64,000 bases of DNA from Oscillospiraceae bacterium MB08-C2-2 (GCA_035621215.1 CP141729.1:1448944-1512943); one strand, 5' to 3'; shown: positions 21,661 to 31,964, counted from the stretch's first letter. The notes: generated from the letters alone by a model not told the origin. A program made the numbers and translations.

Positions 21661-22182
21661 TTAATCTCTCAAGGCCGCTTCAAAGCGGCGGAAAATTGCG
21701 CGAATCAACCAAAAAAGTAAGGGAACCACCGCCAGTGAATAAACGGCAGTGGGCAGAATCTTTCCGGTGAGAACCATCCAGCTGCTTTCGTATCCCCAAA
21801 TGCTGTAGGTAAAGAGATAATCGAGGCTTCCCTCCAGAATCAGTGCCACAGCGGCAAAGCCCAAAGCATTGGTCAGGTTGCAGTGGAGCAGATAAATCAC
21901 CAGCATCCCGGCGGATACACAACAAAGCAGGGTAAGAACCGCCCGAAAGCCAAAAAGGGAAAATCCCCCCATATCGCAGAAAAGGCCGGCCAACGCTCCG
22001 AAAATGCCACCCACAAATTCCCCTTCAAACATGGCCACAATAATAGCAGCAGGAATCACCCAAATGGGCTTGACACCTCTGATTTCAAACAGGTGCGGCA
22101 CACTCTGCAAAACATAAAGCAGAATCAGCATCACACCGTAGGTAATGTATTTCAGTGTATGGACAAGGTGTGTGTTACGCAT
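21661..22182 (-). CDS. mreD: Rod shape-determining protein MreD
   Basis: About 173 residues, almost entirely hydrophobic with five to six predicted membrane helices, as in MreD. The ATG at 22182 is chosen because GGAG, which overlaps the mreC stop, lies seven bases upstream; four bases separate the two genes. Position between mreC and the PBP2 gene is diagnostic. Sequence conservation within the family is low, so the call rests on topology and context. Confidence 0.9.
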   Translation of the reverse strand: MRNTHLVHTLKYITYGVMLILLYVLQSVPHLFEIRGVKPIWVIPAAIIVAMFEGEFVGGIFGALAGLFCDMGGFSLFGFRAVLTLLCCVSAGMLVIYLLHCNLTNALGFAAVALILEGSLDYLFTYSIWGYESSWMVLTGKILPTAVYSLAVVPLLFWLIRAIFRRFEAALRD

Positions 22183-22186
22183 CCGG

Positions 22187-23029
22187 TTACTCCAATCCCT
22201 GACCTTCAAAGTGGGTGATAACCACCACATCCTTTACGTTGCGGATATCGGCGGCCGGCTTAATGGATGCCACAAGGCTGGTTCCATGGCTGCTGGTGCG
22301 CACATCCTCCACCACGCCGATCACCAAATCCTTGGGGTAAAGCGCCCCACCGCTGGTCAGAATCAAATCGCCCTTGGCCACTGTGCTTTCCCGGGGGAGA
22401 TATTCCATCTGGCACATCCCTTGAGAAGCCATTTCCACTGTGCCGCTGACAATGCCGATATCCCGGGCAGCGCTGGCAAAGGCACCCACATCAATGGAAA
22501 CATCCAGCAGGGTGATCACCTTGGAATAGGTGGCCCCCACCTCCGAAACATAACCCACCAAACCATCGGGGGTCATAACCGGATCCAGGGGTGAAATGCC
22601 ATCCACAGAACCTTTGCCGATCATGAAGGAATAAAACCGGTCGCTGGGGTCCCGGGCAATGACCGAGGCCATTTCAATTTCCAGATCAGAAAGCTTTTCC
22701 TTTACACCTAGAATCTCCCGGAACTGCTCATTTTCATGCTTCATCCGGTCATATTCCACCTGATTTTCCCGCAGAGAATTGACCTGCTGACGCAGGAATT
22801 CATTTTCAGCGGCGATTTCATCGGCCCGCAAAAATTTATCAAAAAATTCGCCGGCACTCCGGGCAAGGGAGGCCGACGCCTGCTGCAGGGGAGTGGTTAT
22901 AAAGGAAAAAATTTGAGAAAGCAGCGGAGCGGTGCCGCCGGTATAAACGGCCTGAATCATAAAGCCCACCAGCAGAGCCAGAACCGCCAGCAGAATTTTA
23001 AAACGTACACTGCTGAGAAAATCCTTCAC
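22187..23029 (-). CDS. mreC: Rod shape-determining protein MreC
   Basis: 280 residues: one N-terminal membrane helix (about 10-30), a coiled coil (AAENEFLRQQVNSLRENQVE onward) and the extracytoplasmic double beta-barrel domain with ARDPSDRFYSFMIGKGSVDG and GDLILTSG. It scaffolds the elongasome on the outer face of the membrane. GTG start at 23029 with GGAG nine bases upstream. Confidence 0.94.
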   Translation of the reverse strand: MKDFLSSVRFKILLAVLALLVGFMIQAVYTGGTAPLLSQIFSFITTPLQQASASLARSAGEFFDKFLRADEIAAENEFLRQQVNSLRENQVEYDRMKHENEQFREILGVKEKLSDLEIEMASVIARDPSDRFYSFMIGKGSVDGISPLDPVMTPDGLVGYVSEVGATYSKVITLLDVSIDVGAFASAARDIGIVSGTVEMASQGMCQMEYLPRESTVAKGDLILTSGGALYPKDLVIGVVEDVRTSSHGTSLVASIKPAADIRNVKDVVVITHFEGQGLE

Positions 23030-23089
23030 CCGCCGCCACTCCTTTCCCGCCGGGATATGACTTTCAAGCCCTTAATGGGCCGAAAGCCT

Positions 23090-24103
23090 CTACTTCCTTT
23101 CAGAATCGGCACGGATTTCACTGAGAATCTGAATGTTATCCAGCGCCTTGCCCGCACCCTCGGCTACACAGTCCAGCGGGTTTTCGGCAATGTGCACCGG
23201 CATTCCGGTTTCGTGGGTGATCAGCGCATCCAGCCCACGGAGCATAGCGCCGCCGCCGGTGAGAGTGATGCCGTGGTCAATGATATCCGCCGAAAGCTCA
23301 GGAGGGGTTCTCTCCAGCGTGGTGCGGATCGCATCCAAGATGGAAGCAACAGGATCGGCAATGGCGATGCGGATTTCCTCCGGGGTAATAAAAATATTCT
23401 TAGGCAGGCCATCCACCAGATTACGGCCCTTGATTTCGTATTCTTCTTCCCCTTCGTAGGGGTAGGCAGAACCGATGTTGATTTTGATGTTCTCAGCGGT
23501 GCGCTCACCGATAAGCAGGTTGTATTTCTTCTTGATATACTGGATGATGGCGCTGTCCAGCTCGTCACCGGCCACACGAACCGACCGGGAGGCAACAATG
23601 CCGCCAAGGGAAATCACGGCCACCTCGGTGGTGCCGCCGCCAATATCCACCACCATGCTGCCGGTGGCTTCGGCTACGGGGAGATTTGCGCCAATGGCCG
23701 CCGCCATAGGCTCCTCAATGATGGAAACCTGCTTGGCACCGGCTTTGAAAGCAGCTTCCTTCACAGCCCGGCGCTCCACATCGGTAACACCGGAGGGAAT
23801 GCAAATAATGATGCGGGGGCGGGAAAACCAGCTGTTGTTCAGCACTTTTTTGATGAAAATCTGGAGCATGCTGGCGGTGATATCAAAATCCGCAATAACG
23901 CCGTCCTTCAAAGGACGCACCGCAACAATGGAGCCGGGTGTACGCCCGATAACCTCCTTGGCTTCCTTACCAACATAACGAACTGTATCGTTGCGGATAT
24001 CCACCGCAACAACAGAGGGCTCCCTCATAATAATGCCTTTGCCCTTCATAAAAATTAAGGTGTTTGCCGTACCCAAATCAATTCCAATATCCTTCGAAAA
24101 CAT
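23090..24103 (-). CDS. mreB: Rod shape-determining protein MreB
   Basis: Actin-like filament protein directing lateral wall synthesis. 337 residues with phosphate-1 motif GIDLGTANT, connect motif, phosphate-2 [15 protein letters not shown] and adenosine motif [20 protein letters not shown] precedes the ATG by seven bases. First gene of the mreBCD-PBP2-MinD-like-mgsA cluster and preceded by its own promoter. Confidence 0.97.
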   Translation of the reverse strand: MFSKDIGIDLGTANTLIFMKGKGIIMREPSVVAVDIRNDTVRYVGKEAKEVIGRTPGSIVAVRPLKDGVIADFDITASMLQIFIKKVLNNSWFSRPRIIICIPSGVTDVERRAVKEAAFKAGAKQVSIIEEPMAAAIGANLPVAEATGSMVVDIGGGTTEVAVISLGGIVASRSVRVAGDELDSAIIQYIKKKYNLLIGERTAENIKINIGSAYPYEGEEEYEIKGRNLVDGLPKNIFITPEEIRIAIADPVASILDAIRTTLERTPPELSADIIDHGITLTGGGAMLRGLDALITHETGMPVHIAENPLDCVAEGAGKALDNIQILSEIRADSERK

Positions 24104-24169
24104 GCTGTTTCCCCTTTCGCATCTATGGATTCACCGCAACTTTGGCTAAAATTATACAATATCCCTTTT

Positions 24170-24198
24170 ATTATAACCGTTTATGCGGTTTTTCTCAA
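24170..24198 (-). promoter_or_regulatory. Promoter of the mreB cluster
   Basis: Minus strand TTGAGA (24193-24198), 17-base spacer, TATAAT (24170-24175); a second TATAAT follows at 24151-24156. Confidence 0.6.
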
Positions 24199-24273
24199 CA
24201 AATTTCTTTCAGCTTCTAAAATTATCTTCCCGAGTCCCTTTCTCGGCTTCAACATACACCCACCAAGGCCCTT

Positions 24274-24714
24274 CTACCGGCCAGTGGAGCCAAAGCCACC
24301 CTGCCCTCTCTGGGTATCCTCCAGCGCCTCCGCCTCCACAAGCTGTGGGGTTGCCACCGGCATAATCACCATCTGGGCAATTCGCTCACCGGGTGCAATC
24401 TGGTAATCCTCCTGACCATGGTTGGTCAGGCCCACCATAATTTCACCCCGGTAATCGGAATCCACCACCCCAACTCCATTGGAAGGAACAATCCCCCGCT
24501 TGATGCCCAAGCCGCTGCGGCCAAAGACAAAGGCGGCATAGCTCGGCCCCTCCAACTGGATAGCAATGCCGGTAGGCACCAGCACCCGCCCCCCTGCGGG
24601 AAGGGTGAGAGGCTGCTCCAAACAGGCACAAAGATCGTAGCCGGCACTGCCCTCAGTGGCTCTTTGGGGCAGCACGGCGGTTGGTTTTAATTTTTGAACA
24701 CGCAGCTGCTGCAT
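24274..24714 (-). CDS. dut: dUTP diphosphatase
   Basis: Hydrolyses dUTP to dUMP and pyrophosphate. About 146 residues with the five trimeric-dUTPase motifs: AGYDLCA (1), GRSGLG (2), GVVDSDYRGEI (3), GERIAQMVI (4) and the C-terminal RGQGGFGSTGR (5). The ATG at 24714 is chosen for family length; AAGGAA lies about eleven bases upstream. Transcribed alone or as the tail of the upstream U32 gene. Confidence 0.96.
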   Translation of the reverse strand: MQQLRVQKLKPTAVLPQRATEGSAGYDLCACLEQPLTLPAGGRVLVPTGIAIQLEGPSYAAFVFGRSGLGIKRGIVPSNGVGVVDSDYRGEIMVGLTNHGQEDYQIAPGERIAQMVIMPVATPQLVEAEALEDTQRGQGGFGSTGR

Positions 24715-24870
24715 GATAAAAACCGTTCCTTTCACATTGGTTTCTGTGCATCCATTGCGGTTTCTGCCATAGGCAGAGAGCAATTGGCATACCCTGCTTA
24801 GGGTGATTTTTCACGCTAAGGCTTCCTTTTTCGGTGCACCCTTGGGGCAACCGAAGTGTATGGGCGAGTG

Positions 24871-26928
24871 TTACAGAACCCGCCGGTAGTAAAGCCCCCG
24901 GGTGATTTCACCCTGTGGCGCACCACCCGAGCGGTAATCGGAGAGAACCTCTCCACAACGCCGGGGGGATTCATCGGTAAAAACAAGAGTAAGGAAGGCA
25001 AAGCCCTCCAACTCCTGAGAGCGGTCGGCCAGCCAAAGGGGCAGGCAGTTGTAAATCACCGAGCAGCCCCATTCGCAGTCAACGGGGAACTGGCGTCCGG
25101 TGCGGTCGGTAATGGTTTTCCAGCTTTTGCCGCAGGCAGCACAGCCTGTGTTCACCCCCACCGGGCAATTGCGGGTGGTCATGAGGGGCAGGCGGCCATA
25201 GGCCAGTATGCCGACCGGCAAAACACTCCCCAGCCTTTTGGCGGCGGGCAGTTCCAGCTCGAAAGAGGCTTCTGTATCCGCCAGGCCCATAGCCGCATAT
25301 TCACCGGCAGAAAGCCGGTTGGTGATGTTGAGGGAATACCCGCCGTGCAAAACAAAGCCCAGCTCCTGCGCCAGCCGAACGCTGCCCAGATTGCCCACCC
25401 AAGCATGGGTTATCCCGGTCTCTTTCACCCGAACCAGCAGTTCCCGGAGGCGCTCATGTCCTTCAAAGGAGATGCGGGGCAGGGCAACCATGATTTTGGC
25501 GCTGTATCCTTCAAGCTGCTGGGGGGATAGCTCCGCCGCCAGTTCAGCCGGTATAATGACCTGATCTGCCTTTTCCCACACAGCAGTAACCAGCTGGTTG
25601 ATACGGCTGACAACCACCCGCAGGGCAGATTCTCCCCCAGACGGGGCAGACCCCAAAGGAGGAATGGGCTGAGGCTGAAAGGCATGGGGCACAGTTTTCC
25701 CACGCAGGCCGGTGATTTGCTCAAGAACCTCCCGGCGCAAGGCATTGAGCTGGGAAACCGGCGCCATAAGGCCATCTTCCAGTTTGGCTTCAATTTTTTC
25801 TGCAAAGAAGGGGGTTCCCCCTGTTTTTTCCAGTGCGGCAGAGGCCTTCGCCAGATCGGTGGGGGCGGTGCGTGCCTGCTGGGGCGGCTCGCCCTGCGCC
25901 CGGGCACTGTTGCCATCCCCATCCTGTGCGGTGAGGGTTACCGGCTCGCCCGCAGCCATGGTCAGCTCAAACCGCAGGGGCACCCGCCCGGTTTCCTTGT
26001 GATAAAGACCGGCCAGCCGGGAAAGCACTCCCTGCGCCGCCGTTACATCCTCTTTATCCCGAACACCGAACATTTCACTGCCTAGTTTGCCATCCAGATA
26101 GCTGCTGGTAAAGCCGGTGCGGGAAAAGACCGCCCGCAGGCTTTCTACATCGGGGCGTTTGCCCTCCAGCGCCTCACGGCAGGCGGTAACAGCGGCGGCT
26201 ACATATTCCGGCCTCTTCATACGGCCTTCGATTTTCAGGGAAACCACACCGGCCTCTTTTATGGATTCCAACTTTTCCACCAGCGATAAATCCTTGAGTG
26301 AAAGAGCGTGGCTGCTGTTCCCGGCCGCAAAAGGCAGGCGGCAGGGCTGGGCACAAAGACCCCGGTTACCACTGCGCCCACCGATCATACTGCTCATATA
26401 GCACTGGCCGGAAACACTCATGCAAAGAGCGCCGTGGACAAAGCATTCCAGCTCCATGGGGCTGCCTGCCGAAATGGCCGCAATTTCCCGGGCGGAAAGC
26501 TCTCTGGCCAGAACAGCCCGGACAAAGCCCAGCTCCTCCAGCTTTTTAACCCCATCCAAATTGTGCACCGCCATCTGGGTGGAGGCGTGAAGCGGCAGGG
26601 TGGGGGCCACTTTGCGAACCAGCGCCGCCACCGCCAAATCCTGCACAATCAGCCCGTCCACCCCAAGGGCGCAGGCTTCCTCAATCGCTTCCAACAGGCC
26701 GTTAAGCTCCCGGTCAAAAACCAAGGTATTCAGGGCAAGATAAACCTTGACACCCCGAACATGGCAAAAGGATACAGCCTGCGCCAGCTCGTCCCCATCA
26801 AAATTCTGGGCTCCACGCCGTGCATTAAAGCCTTTGCCGCCCAGATAAACGGCATCGGCACCACATAAAACACCGGCCGTGAGGCTTTCCATCCCCCCGG
26901 CAGGTGCTAAAATTTCCATTTTTCTCAT
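24871..26928 (-). CDS. Peptidase U32 family protein
   Basis: 685 residues. The N-terminal half is a U32 domain (ILAPAGGMESLTAGVLCGAD, LPLHASTQMAVHN, FVHGALCMSVSGQCYMSSMI, GRSGNRGLCAQPCRLPF), with the cysteine-rich stretch typical of the family. The C-terminal half is a second beta/alpha domain with another cysteine set (RNCPVGVNTGCAACGKSW). Members include 23S rRNA hydroxylases (RlhA) and tRNA hydroxylases as well as reported collagenases, so RNA modification is as likely as proteolysis. Its ATG overlaps the zapA stop by one base. Confidence 0.9.
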   Translation of the reverse strand: MRKMEILAPAGGMESLTAGVLCGADAVYLGGKGFNARRGAQNFDGDELAQAVSFCHVRGVKVYLALNTLVFDRELNGLLEAIEEACALGVDGLIVQDLAVAALVRKVAPTLPLHASTQMAVHNLDGVKKLEELGFVRAVLARELSAREIAAISAGSPMELECFVHGALCMSVSGQCYMSSMIGGRSGNRGLCAQPCRLPFAAGNSSHALSLKDLSLVEKLESIKEAGVVSLKIEGRMKRPEYVAAAVTACREALEGKRPDVESLRAVFSRTGFTSSYLDGKLGSEMFGVRDKEDVTAAQGVLSRLAGLYHKETGRVPLRFELTMAAGEPVTLTAQDGDGNSARAQGEPPQQARTAPTDLAKASAALEKTGGTPFFAEKIEAKLEDGLMAPVSQLNALRREVLEQITGLRGKTVPHAFQPQPIPPLGSAPSGGESALRVVVSRINQLVTAVWEKADQVIIPAELAAELSPQQLEGYSAKIMVALPRISFEGHERLRELLVRVKETGITHAWVGNLGSVRLAQELGFVLHGGYSLNITNRLSAGEYAAMGLADTEASFELELPAAKRLGSVLPVGILAYGRLPLMTTRNCPVGVNTGCAACGKSWKTITDRTGRQFPVDCEWGCSVIYNCLPLWLADRSQELEGFAFLTLVFTDESPRRCGEVLSDYRSGGAPQGEITRGLYYRRVL

Positions 26929-27272
26929 CAGCGGGAACCCTTCTTATTGCCCAACAGTCTTTCCAAACGGGCTATTTCCTTGCGGGCATCCTCTGCCTCC
27001 ATGCGGGCACGGGAAGCCTCCTCCAGATATTCCGCCAGTTGATCCCGAATGCGGTCGGTATCCCCTTTCGCCTTGCGGTAAAGATCCTGATAATTCAGGT
27101 TCAGCAGAACCAGCGCCTCTGTAAGGCCCAACCGCCGATTGCTCTGCATCACCCGGCTCAGCTGCTCATTGAGTTCGGTGGCCAGCTCCACCACATATTT
27201 TGGTTCCTCTGAGGTGGTAATGGGATATTCCGCCCCTTGTATATAAACGGTAACACGATTGATTTCGCTCAT
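26928..27272 (-). CDS. zapA: Cell division protein ZapA
   Basis: 114 residues. The N-terminal beta-alpha region (VTVYIQGAEYPITTSEEPKY) and AtELNEQL helix match ZapA, followed by a long coiled coil (EYLEEASRARMEAEDARKEI). ZapA bundles FtsZ filaments at midcell. AAGGGGG precedes the ATG. Cotranscribed with the U32 gene (one-base overlap). Confidence 0.88.
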   Translation of the reverse strand: MSEINRVTVYIQGAEYPITTSEEPKYVVELATELNEQLSRVMQSNRRLGLTEALVLLNLNYQDLYRKAKGDTDRIRDQLAEYLEEASRARMEAEDARKEIARLERLLGNKKGSR

Positions 27273-27383
27273 TCTATGGTTCCCCCTTCTGCCCAGCCAG
27301 AGCTTTTCGTATGTTCATCACCCGGATTTCAAAAATCCCAGGCGGTAGCATTCCTCATCATTAAAGAATAACGTATTAAAATG

Positions 27384-27411
27384 ATTATACCTCATTCATG
27401 CAACTTGTTAA
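27384..27411 (-). promoter_or_regulatory. Candidate zapA promoter
   Basis: Minus strand TTAACA (27406-27411), 16-base spacer, TATAAT (27384-27389), in the 393-base divergent gap. Confidence 0.5.
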
Positions 27412-27531
27412 AGGGGTGTCGCAGAGATTTCGACAGTTTTATTTCGCCTTTTATAGATGCCTTTCAGGCCTTTTTTCCTTGTGATGCTATCACTTCTCAA
27501 AAACGTGTGTATTATTTAACAAATACAGTCA

Positions 27532-27560
27532 TTGAAAAAGAGAATTTTTATCTATATAAT
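27532..27560 (+). promoter_or_regulatory. Promoter of the glgP operon
   Basis: TTGAAA (27532-27537), 17-base spacer, TATAAT (27555-27560), about 100 bases before the glgP ATG. The leader between them shows no recognised riboswitch. Confidence 0.68.
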
Positions 27561-27665
27561 GAAAATCAGCCCACAAAATACCAGCCAGACTGTGTTGGAG
27601 TATACCCGAATAATCCAATGCCTTTGCTGCCCGCTGGAAGCGGACTATGAGATGGAGGAACCACC

Positions 27666-30074
27666 ATGAAGCATGCTTATTCCACCAAGGAAATTCAAGA
27701 ACGCATTGCCGCAAAGCTCACCGGCGAGTTGGGCTGGGATTCCCCCGAGGCCGCCGATGATGCCGCCTATTACAAGGCTGTGGCCCTCGTGGTCAGGGAA
27801 ATCACCGCTGACCGCCGCCGAAAATTCAAATCCCATAGCCTGGCCGCCGAAAAGAAGCAGGTTTATTATTTGAGTATGGAATTCCTGCTGGGAAGGAGCC
27901 TGAAAAACAGCCTTTTCAATTTGGGGCTGACCGAGCTTTTTGCGGAAGCACTGTTCGGAATGCAGGTACGGCTGGAACGGCTTTATGAATATGAGCCGGA
28001 TGCCGGCCTGGGCAACGGTGGTCTCGGGCGACTGGCCGCCTGCTATATGGATGCCATGGCCACCAATGACATTATGGCGCTGGGCTATTGCCTGCGGTAT
28101 GATTTTGGCATTTTCAAGCAGACCATTGTGGAAGGCTGGCAGAATGAAGAGCCGGATAACTGGCTCCCTATGGGTGAGGTTTGGATGACACCCCGGCCCA
28201 GCCATGCGGTGTCGGTGCATTTTGGCGGGCACATTGAGGAATCATGGGATGATAATTACCATTTAGTCAACCATGTGGGGTATACCACCGTGCAGGCGGT
28301 GCCCTATGATATCCGCATCCCCGGCTATAGCAGTGAAGGGGTCAGCACCCTGCGGCTGTGGCGGGCCAAAAGCCCGGCGGCCATGGATATGGAATCCTTC
28401 AACCGGGGGGATTATTCTTCTGCTTTTGAGCAGGCCGCCTTTGGGGAGGCCATCACCAAGGTGCTTTACCCCAACGACAACCACGTGGAAGGCAAGCTTC
28501 TGCGTTTGCGCCAGCAGTATTTTCTCTGCGCCGCCTCCATCTCGGATATCTGCCGGCGGCATCTCTCGGTTTATGGCTCCTTTGATAACTTTGCCGATAA
28601 AAACGCCATTCATATCAACGATACCCACCCCACTCTGGCCATTCCGGAATTGATGCGCTTTCTGCTGGATGATTGCGGTTATGGGTGGGATGCGGCTTGG
28701 AGCGTGGTTTCCCGCACCTTTGCCTACACCAACCATACGGTGATGCAGGAGGCCATGGAGGTTTGGGATGAGCCACTTTTCAAAAACCTTCTGCCCCGTA
28801 TTCATACTATCATCGTGGAAATCAACCGCCGATTCTGCGCTGAACTGTCAGAAACATATCATCTCCCCCAAGAAACGGTGGAGCGTATGTCCATCATCGG
28901 CAATCGCCAAATTCGCATGGCCCATCTGGCCGTGGCTGGTTCCCACAGTGTCAACGGGGTATCCAAGCTCCACTCCCAGATTTTGCAGGATGCGGTTTTC
29001 GCCGATTTTTACAAAGCATCCCCTGCTAAATTTACCAATGTAACCAACGGCATCGCCAGCCGCCGCTGGCTGATTCAATCCAACCCTTCCCTCACCAATT
29101 TGATAAAAGAATCCATTGGCCCGGATTTTGCCAAGGATATGAGCAAGCTGGCAAAGCTGCGGGATTTTGCGGAAGACAAGAGCTTTCTCAAGGAGCTGGC
29201 CCGCTCCAAGGAGCAGAACAAGCTGGCCCTTTGCGAATATGTCCGCCAGAAGCAGGGCATTGTGCTCAACCCCCACTCTATTTTTGATACACAGGCCAAG
29301 CGGCTCCATGAATACAAGCGCCAGCAGCTCAATGTCCTGCACATTATCAGCCAGTATCTCTACCTTAAAGAAAACCCGGGCGCTGATTTTGTGCCCCGTA
29401 CCTATTTCTTTGCTGCCAAAGCCGCCCCGGGCTATTTTGTTGCCAAGCAGATCATCAACCTGATCTGCACGCTGGCGGAGCAAATTGAAAAAGATGCGGC
29501 AATCCGTGACAAGCTGCGGGTGGTGTTTCTGGAAAACTACTCGGTGACCCTTTCGGAAATTCTCATGCCCGCTACGGAGATATCCCAGCAGATTTCACTG
29601 GCGGGAACCGAGGCCTCCGGCACCGGCAATATGAAGCTGATGTTAAATGGTGCCATTACCCTCGGCACGCTGGATGGAGCCAATGTGGAAATTTTGGAGG
29701 CTGTGGGAGAAGAAAATATGCTTCTCTTTGGGCTGAAAGCCGCAGAAGCTGCCACCCTGCGGGAGGCAGGCTATAACCCGCTTGATTACTACACCAGCGA
29801 TCCCGTTCTCAAAAGCGCCGTGGATTATCTGCTCACCGGCTTTGACTCCGATCATTTTGCCGGGCTCCACAGCCTGCTGACCACCTCGGATTATTACATG
29901 ACCATGGCAGATTTCTCTGCCTACCGGGAAGCACAGCATAAGGCCGCTCAGCTTTACAGCGATCCTTACCACTGGCAGAAAATGTCCCTTATGAACATTG
30001 CGGGCAGCGGGATATTCAGCTCTGACCGGGCTATTCTGGAATACGCCCGCAAAATTTGGAAGACGCAAGCATGA
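27666..30074 (+). CDS. glgP: Glycogen/starch/alpha-glucan phosphorylase
   Basis: Pyridoxal-phosphate enzyme releasing glucose-1-phosphate from alpha-1,4-glucans. 802 residues, the usual length, with LEYEPDAGLGNGGLGRLAAC-type region (here ERLYEYEPDAGLGNGGLGRL), NDTHPTLAIPELMR and the PLP site EASGTGNMKLMLNGA, lysine near residue 656. GGAGG lies seven bases before the ATG. Its last four bases overlap the start of the GH13 gene, so the pair is translationally coupled for intracellular glucan breakdown. Confidence 0.97.
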   Translation: MKHAYSTKEIQERIAAKLTGELGWDSPEAADDAAYYKAVALVVREITADRRRKFKSHSLAAEKKQVYYLSMEFLLGRSLKNSLFNLGLTELFAEALFGMQVRLERLYEYEPDAGLGNGGLGRLAACYMDAMATNDIMALGYCLRYDFGIFKQTIVEGWQNEEPDNWLPMGEVWMTPRPSHAVSVHFGGHIEESWDDNYHLVNHVGYTTVQAVPYDIRIPGYSSEGVSTLRLWRAKSPAAMDMESFNRGDYSSAFEQAAFGEAITKVLYPNDNHVEGKLLRLRQQYFLCAASISDICRRHLSVYGSFDNFADKNAIHINDTHPTLAIPELMRFLLDDCGYGWDAAWSVVSRTFAYTNHTVMQEAMEVWDEPLFKNLLPRIHTIIVEINRRFCAELSETYHLPQETVERMSIIGNRQIRMAHLAVAGSHSVNGVSKLHSQILQDAVFADFYKASPAKFTNVTNGIASRRWLIQSNPSLTNLIKESIGPDFAKDMSKLAKLRDFAEDKSFLKELARSKEQNKLALCEYVRQKQGIVLNPHSIFDTQAKRLHEYKRQQLNVLHIISQYLYLKENPGADFVPRTYFFAAKAAPGYFVAKQIINLICTLAEQIEKDAAIRDKLRVVFLENYSVTLSEILMPATEISQQISLAGTEASGTGNMKLMLNGAITLGTLDGANVEILEAVGEENMLLFGLKAAEAATLREAGYNPLDYYTSDPVLKSAVDYLLTGFDSDHFAGLHSLLTTSDYYMTMADFSAYREAQHKAAQLYSDPYHWQKMSLMNIAGSGIFSSDRAILEYARKIWKTQA

Positions 30075-31948
30075 GCGGCCCGGTGATTTTTGACAGCCGC
30101 AGCCCTCGGTATAAGCGGCCTTTTGGAGCCTTGCGTGCAGGGGAGCCGGTAACCGTAAGCTTCTATCTGCCTAAAACGGCAAAGGTTGCATCGCCTGCTC
30201 TGGTGATCTACAAGGCCGATGAGTGGGAAAGCCCCGCCGCCATCATCCCTATGGAACTAAGCGATGTTTCCCTGACTGAAAATGGCTACAGTGGCCGCCT
30301 TGCATCCCAAATCACAGGGCTTTATTTCTATTGCTTTCGCTTGAAAATGGACGGTGCTCTTTGCTTTATCAGCAAAGGGGAAGGCAGTCAGGGTATGCTC
30401 ACTCCCCAACAGGGTGATCTATGGCAGGTGACCGTTTATGAAGAGGCAGGCAACCCCTCTAAAATATTGGGGGATGGCATTCTTTATCAGGTTTTCCCCG
30501 ATCGATTCTATGCTACCGATGCTGCACCGGGGGTACCCGCCGGGCGCCGCCTGCACCAAAGCTGGGAAGAAATGCCTGACTTTCGTCCCGATACAGAGGG
30601 TGAAATCACCAACTCCGATTATTTTGGCGGCAATCTCCGGGGTATTGAGGCAAAGCTGCCCTATCTGGCGGAGCTGGGGGTGACTGCCCTCTATCTCAAC
30701 CCCATTTTTGAGGCGCACTCCAACCATCGCTACAACACCGCCAATTACCTGAGAATTGACCCCCTGCTGGGTACTGAGGCCGATTTTGAAAGCCTCTGTG
30801 CCAATGCGGATAAGCTTGGGATTTCGGTGATTTTGGATGGGGTTTTCAGCCACACCGGAAGCGACAGTGTCTATTTCAACCGGGAGGGCCGCTATGGGCA
30901 AGGCGGCGCTTACAACGATCCCGACAGCCCCTACCGGGAGTGGTATGAATTCGAAGTTTGGCCGGAAAAATACGATTGCTGGTGGGGCATTAAAACCCTG
31001 CCCAATGTTCGTGAAACTTCCCCTTCTTATCTTGACTTTATCTGCGGCGAAAAAGGGGTGCTGGCCCATTGGATGTCCAAAGGGGCAAGGGGCTGGCGGC
31101 TGGATGTAGCGGATGAACTGCCCGATGATTTTCTGGATGCCCTAGCCGCTCAAGTTAAGGCCATTAACCCGGATACCCCGGTGATCGGGGAGGTCTGGGA
31201 GAATGCCTCCAACAAAATCAGCTATAGCCACCGCCGCCGATATTTGCAGGGCCGCCAGCTGGATAGTGTGATGAACTATCCTTTCCGTGAGGGCATTATC
31301 GATTTTCTGCGCCGGGGAACCGGGCCGGAACTGCTGGAAACGATACTAACCGTTCTTGAACATTACCCCCGCCCGGTGGTGGATTGCCTAATGAACTTTC
31401 TTTCCACCCACGATACGCCCCGGGCCATCACTGCACTGGTTGGAGAGGAATTCCACGGTCAAGACCGGGAATGGCAGTTCGCGCACCACTTTTTAGAAGC
31501 AGAAACCTATGAGAAGGGGCTGTCTCTGCTGCGGCTAGGGTATCTCTTGCTGTTTGGCCTGCCGGGCAAACCCTGCATCTACTATGGGGATGAAGCCGGA
31601 ATAACGGGTTATCGTGACCCCTTTAACCGCACACCCTTCCCTTGGGGGCATTCCCAGCCGGAGCTGACCCGCTTTTTCGCCGCCTTGGGGGGTATGCGAA
31701 AGCAATATGCAAAAAGCTTTTCCGGGGATTTCATACCCCTGCTTTTTGATGAGAATATGGTCTGCTTTTACTGGCAAAGCACCACAGGGCGGCTGCTGTT
31801 TGCGGTCAATCGGGGCCATACACCCCAAGAACTTCCCTTAGCGGTGAATATGCTGCAAAGCCGTGTGCTGCTTGTTACAGGCCAATACGAAAACCGAAGC
31901 CTTGCCCCCTTGAGTGGGGCTGTTCTCTGGGCAATGGGTGAAAACTGA
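30071..31948 (+). CDS. GH13 alpha-glucan hydrolase (neopullulanase/cyclomaltodextrinase type)
   Basis: About 625 residues, no signal peptide, so cytoplasmic. An N-terminal CBM34-like beta domain (residues 1-120) precedes a GH13 barrel with ILYQVFPDRF, nucleophile region GWRLDVADE (near 344), acid GEVWEN (near 372) and transition-state Asp in STHDTPR (near 447). This layout fits neopullulanase, maltogenic amylase or cyclomaltodextrinase. ATG overlaps the glgP stop (ATGA), so the two work together on glycogen or imported maltodextrins: the hydrolase trims branched or cyclic products and the phosphorylase degrades linear ends. Confidence 0.92.
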   Translation: MSGPVIFDSRSPRYKRPFGALRAGEPVTVSFYLPKTAKVASPALVIYKADEWESPAAIIPMELSDVSLTENGYSGRLASQITGLYFYCFRLKMDGALCFISKGEGSQGMLTPQQGDLWQVTVYEEAGNPSKILGDGILYQVFPDRFYATDAAPGVPAGRRLHQSWEEMPDFRPDTEGEITNSDYFGGNLRGIEAKLPYLAELGVTALYLNPIFEAHSNHRYNTANYLRIDPLLGTEADFESLCANADKLGISVILDGVFSHTGSDSVYFNREGRYGQGGAYNDPDSPYREWYEFEVWPEKYDCWWGIKTLPNVRETSPSYLDFICGEKGVLAHWMSKGARGWRLDVADELPDDFLDALAAQVKAINPDTPVIGEVWENASNKISYSHRRRYLQGRQLDSVMNYPFREGIIDFLRRGTGPELLETILTVLEHYPRPVVDCLMNFLSTHDTPRAITALVGEEFHGQDREWQFAHHFLEAETYEKGLSLLRLGYLLLFGLPGKPCIYYGDEAGITGYRDPFNRTPFPWGHSQPELTRFFAALGGMRKQYAKSFSGDFIPLLFDENMVCFYWQSTTGRLLFAVNRGHTPQELPLAVNMLQSRVLLVTGQYENRSLAPLSGAVLWAMGEN

Positions 31949-31964
31949 ATACAGTCTTAGCATC

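Noticed and set aside
22736-24058. 440-codon plus-strand frame opposite mreB and mreC
   Set aside because: Antisense shadow of two well-identified genes; no family resemblance of its own.
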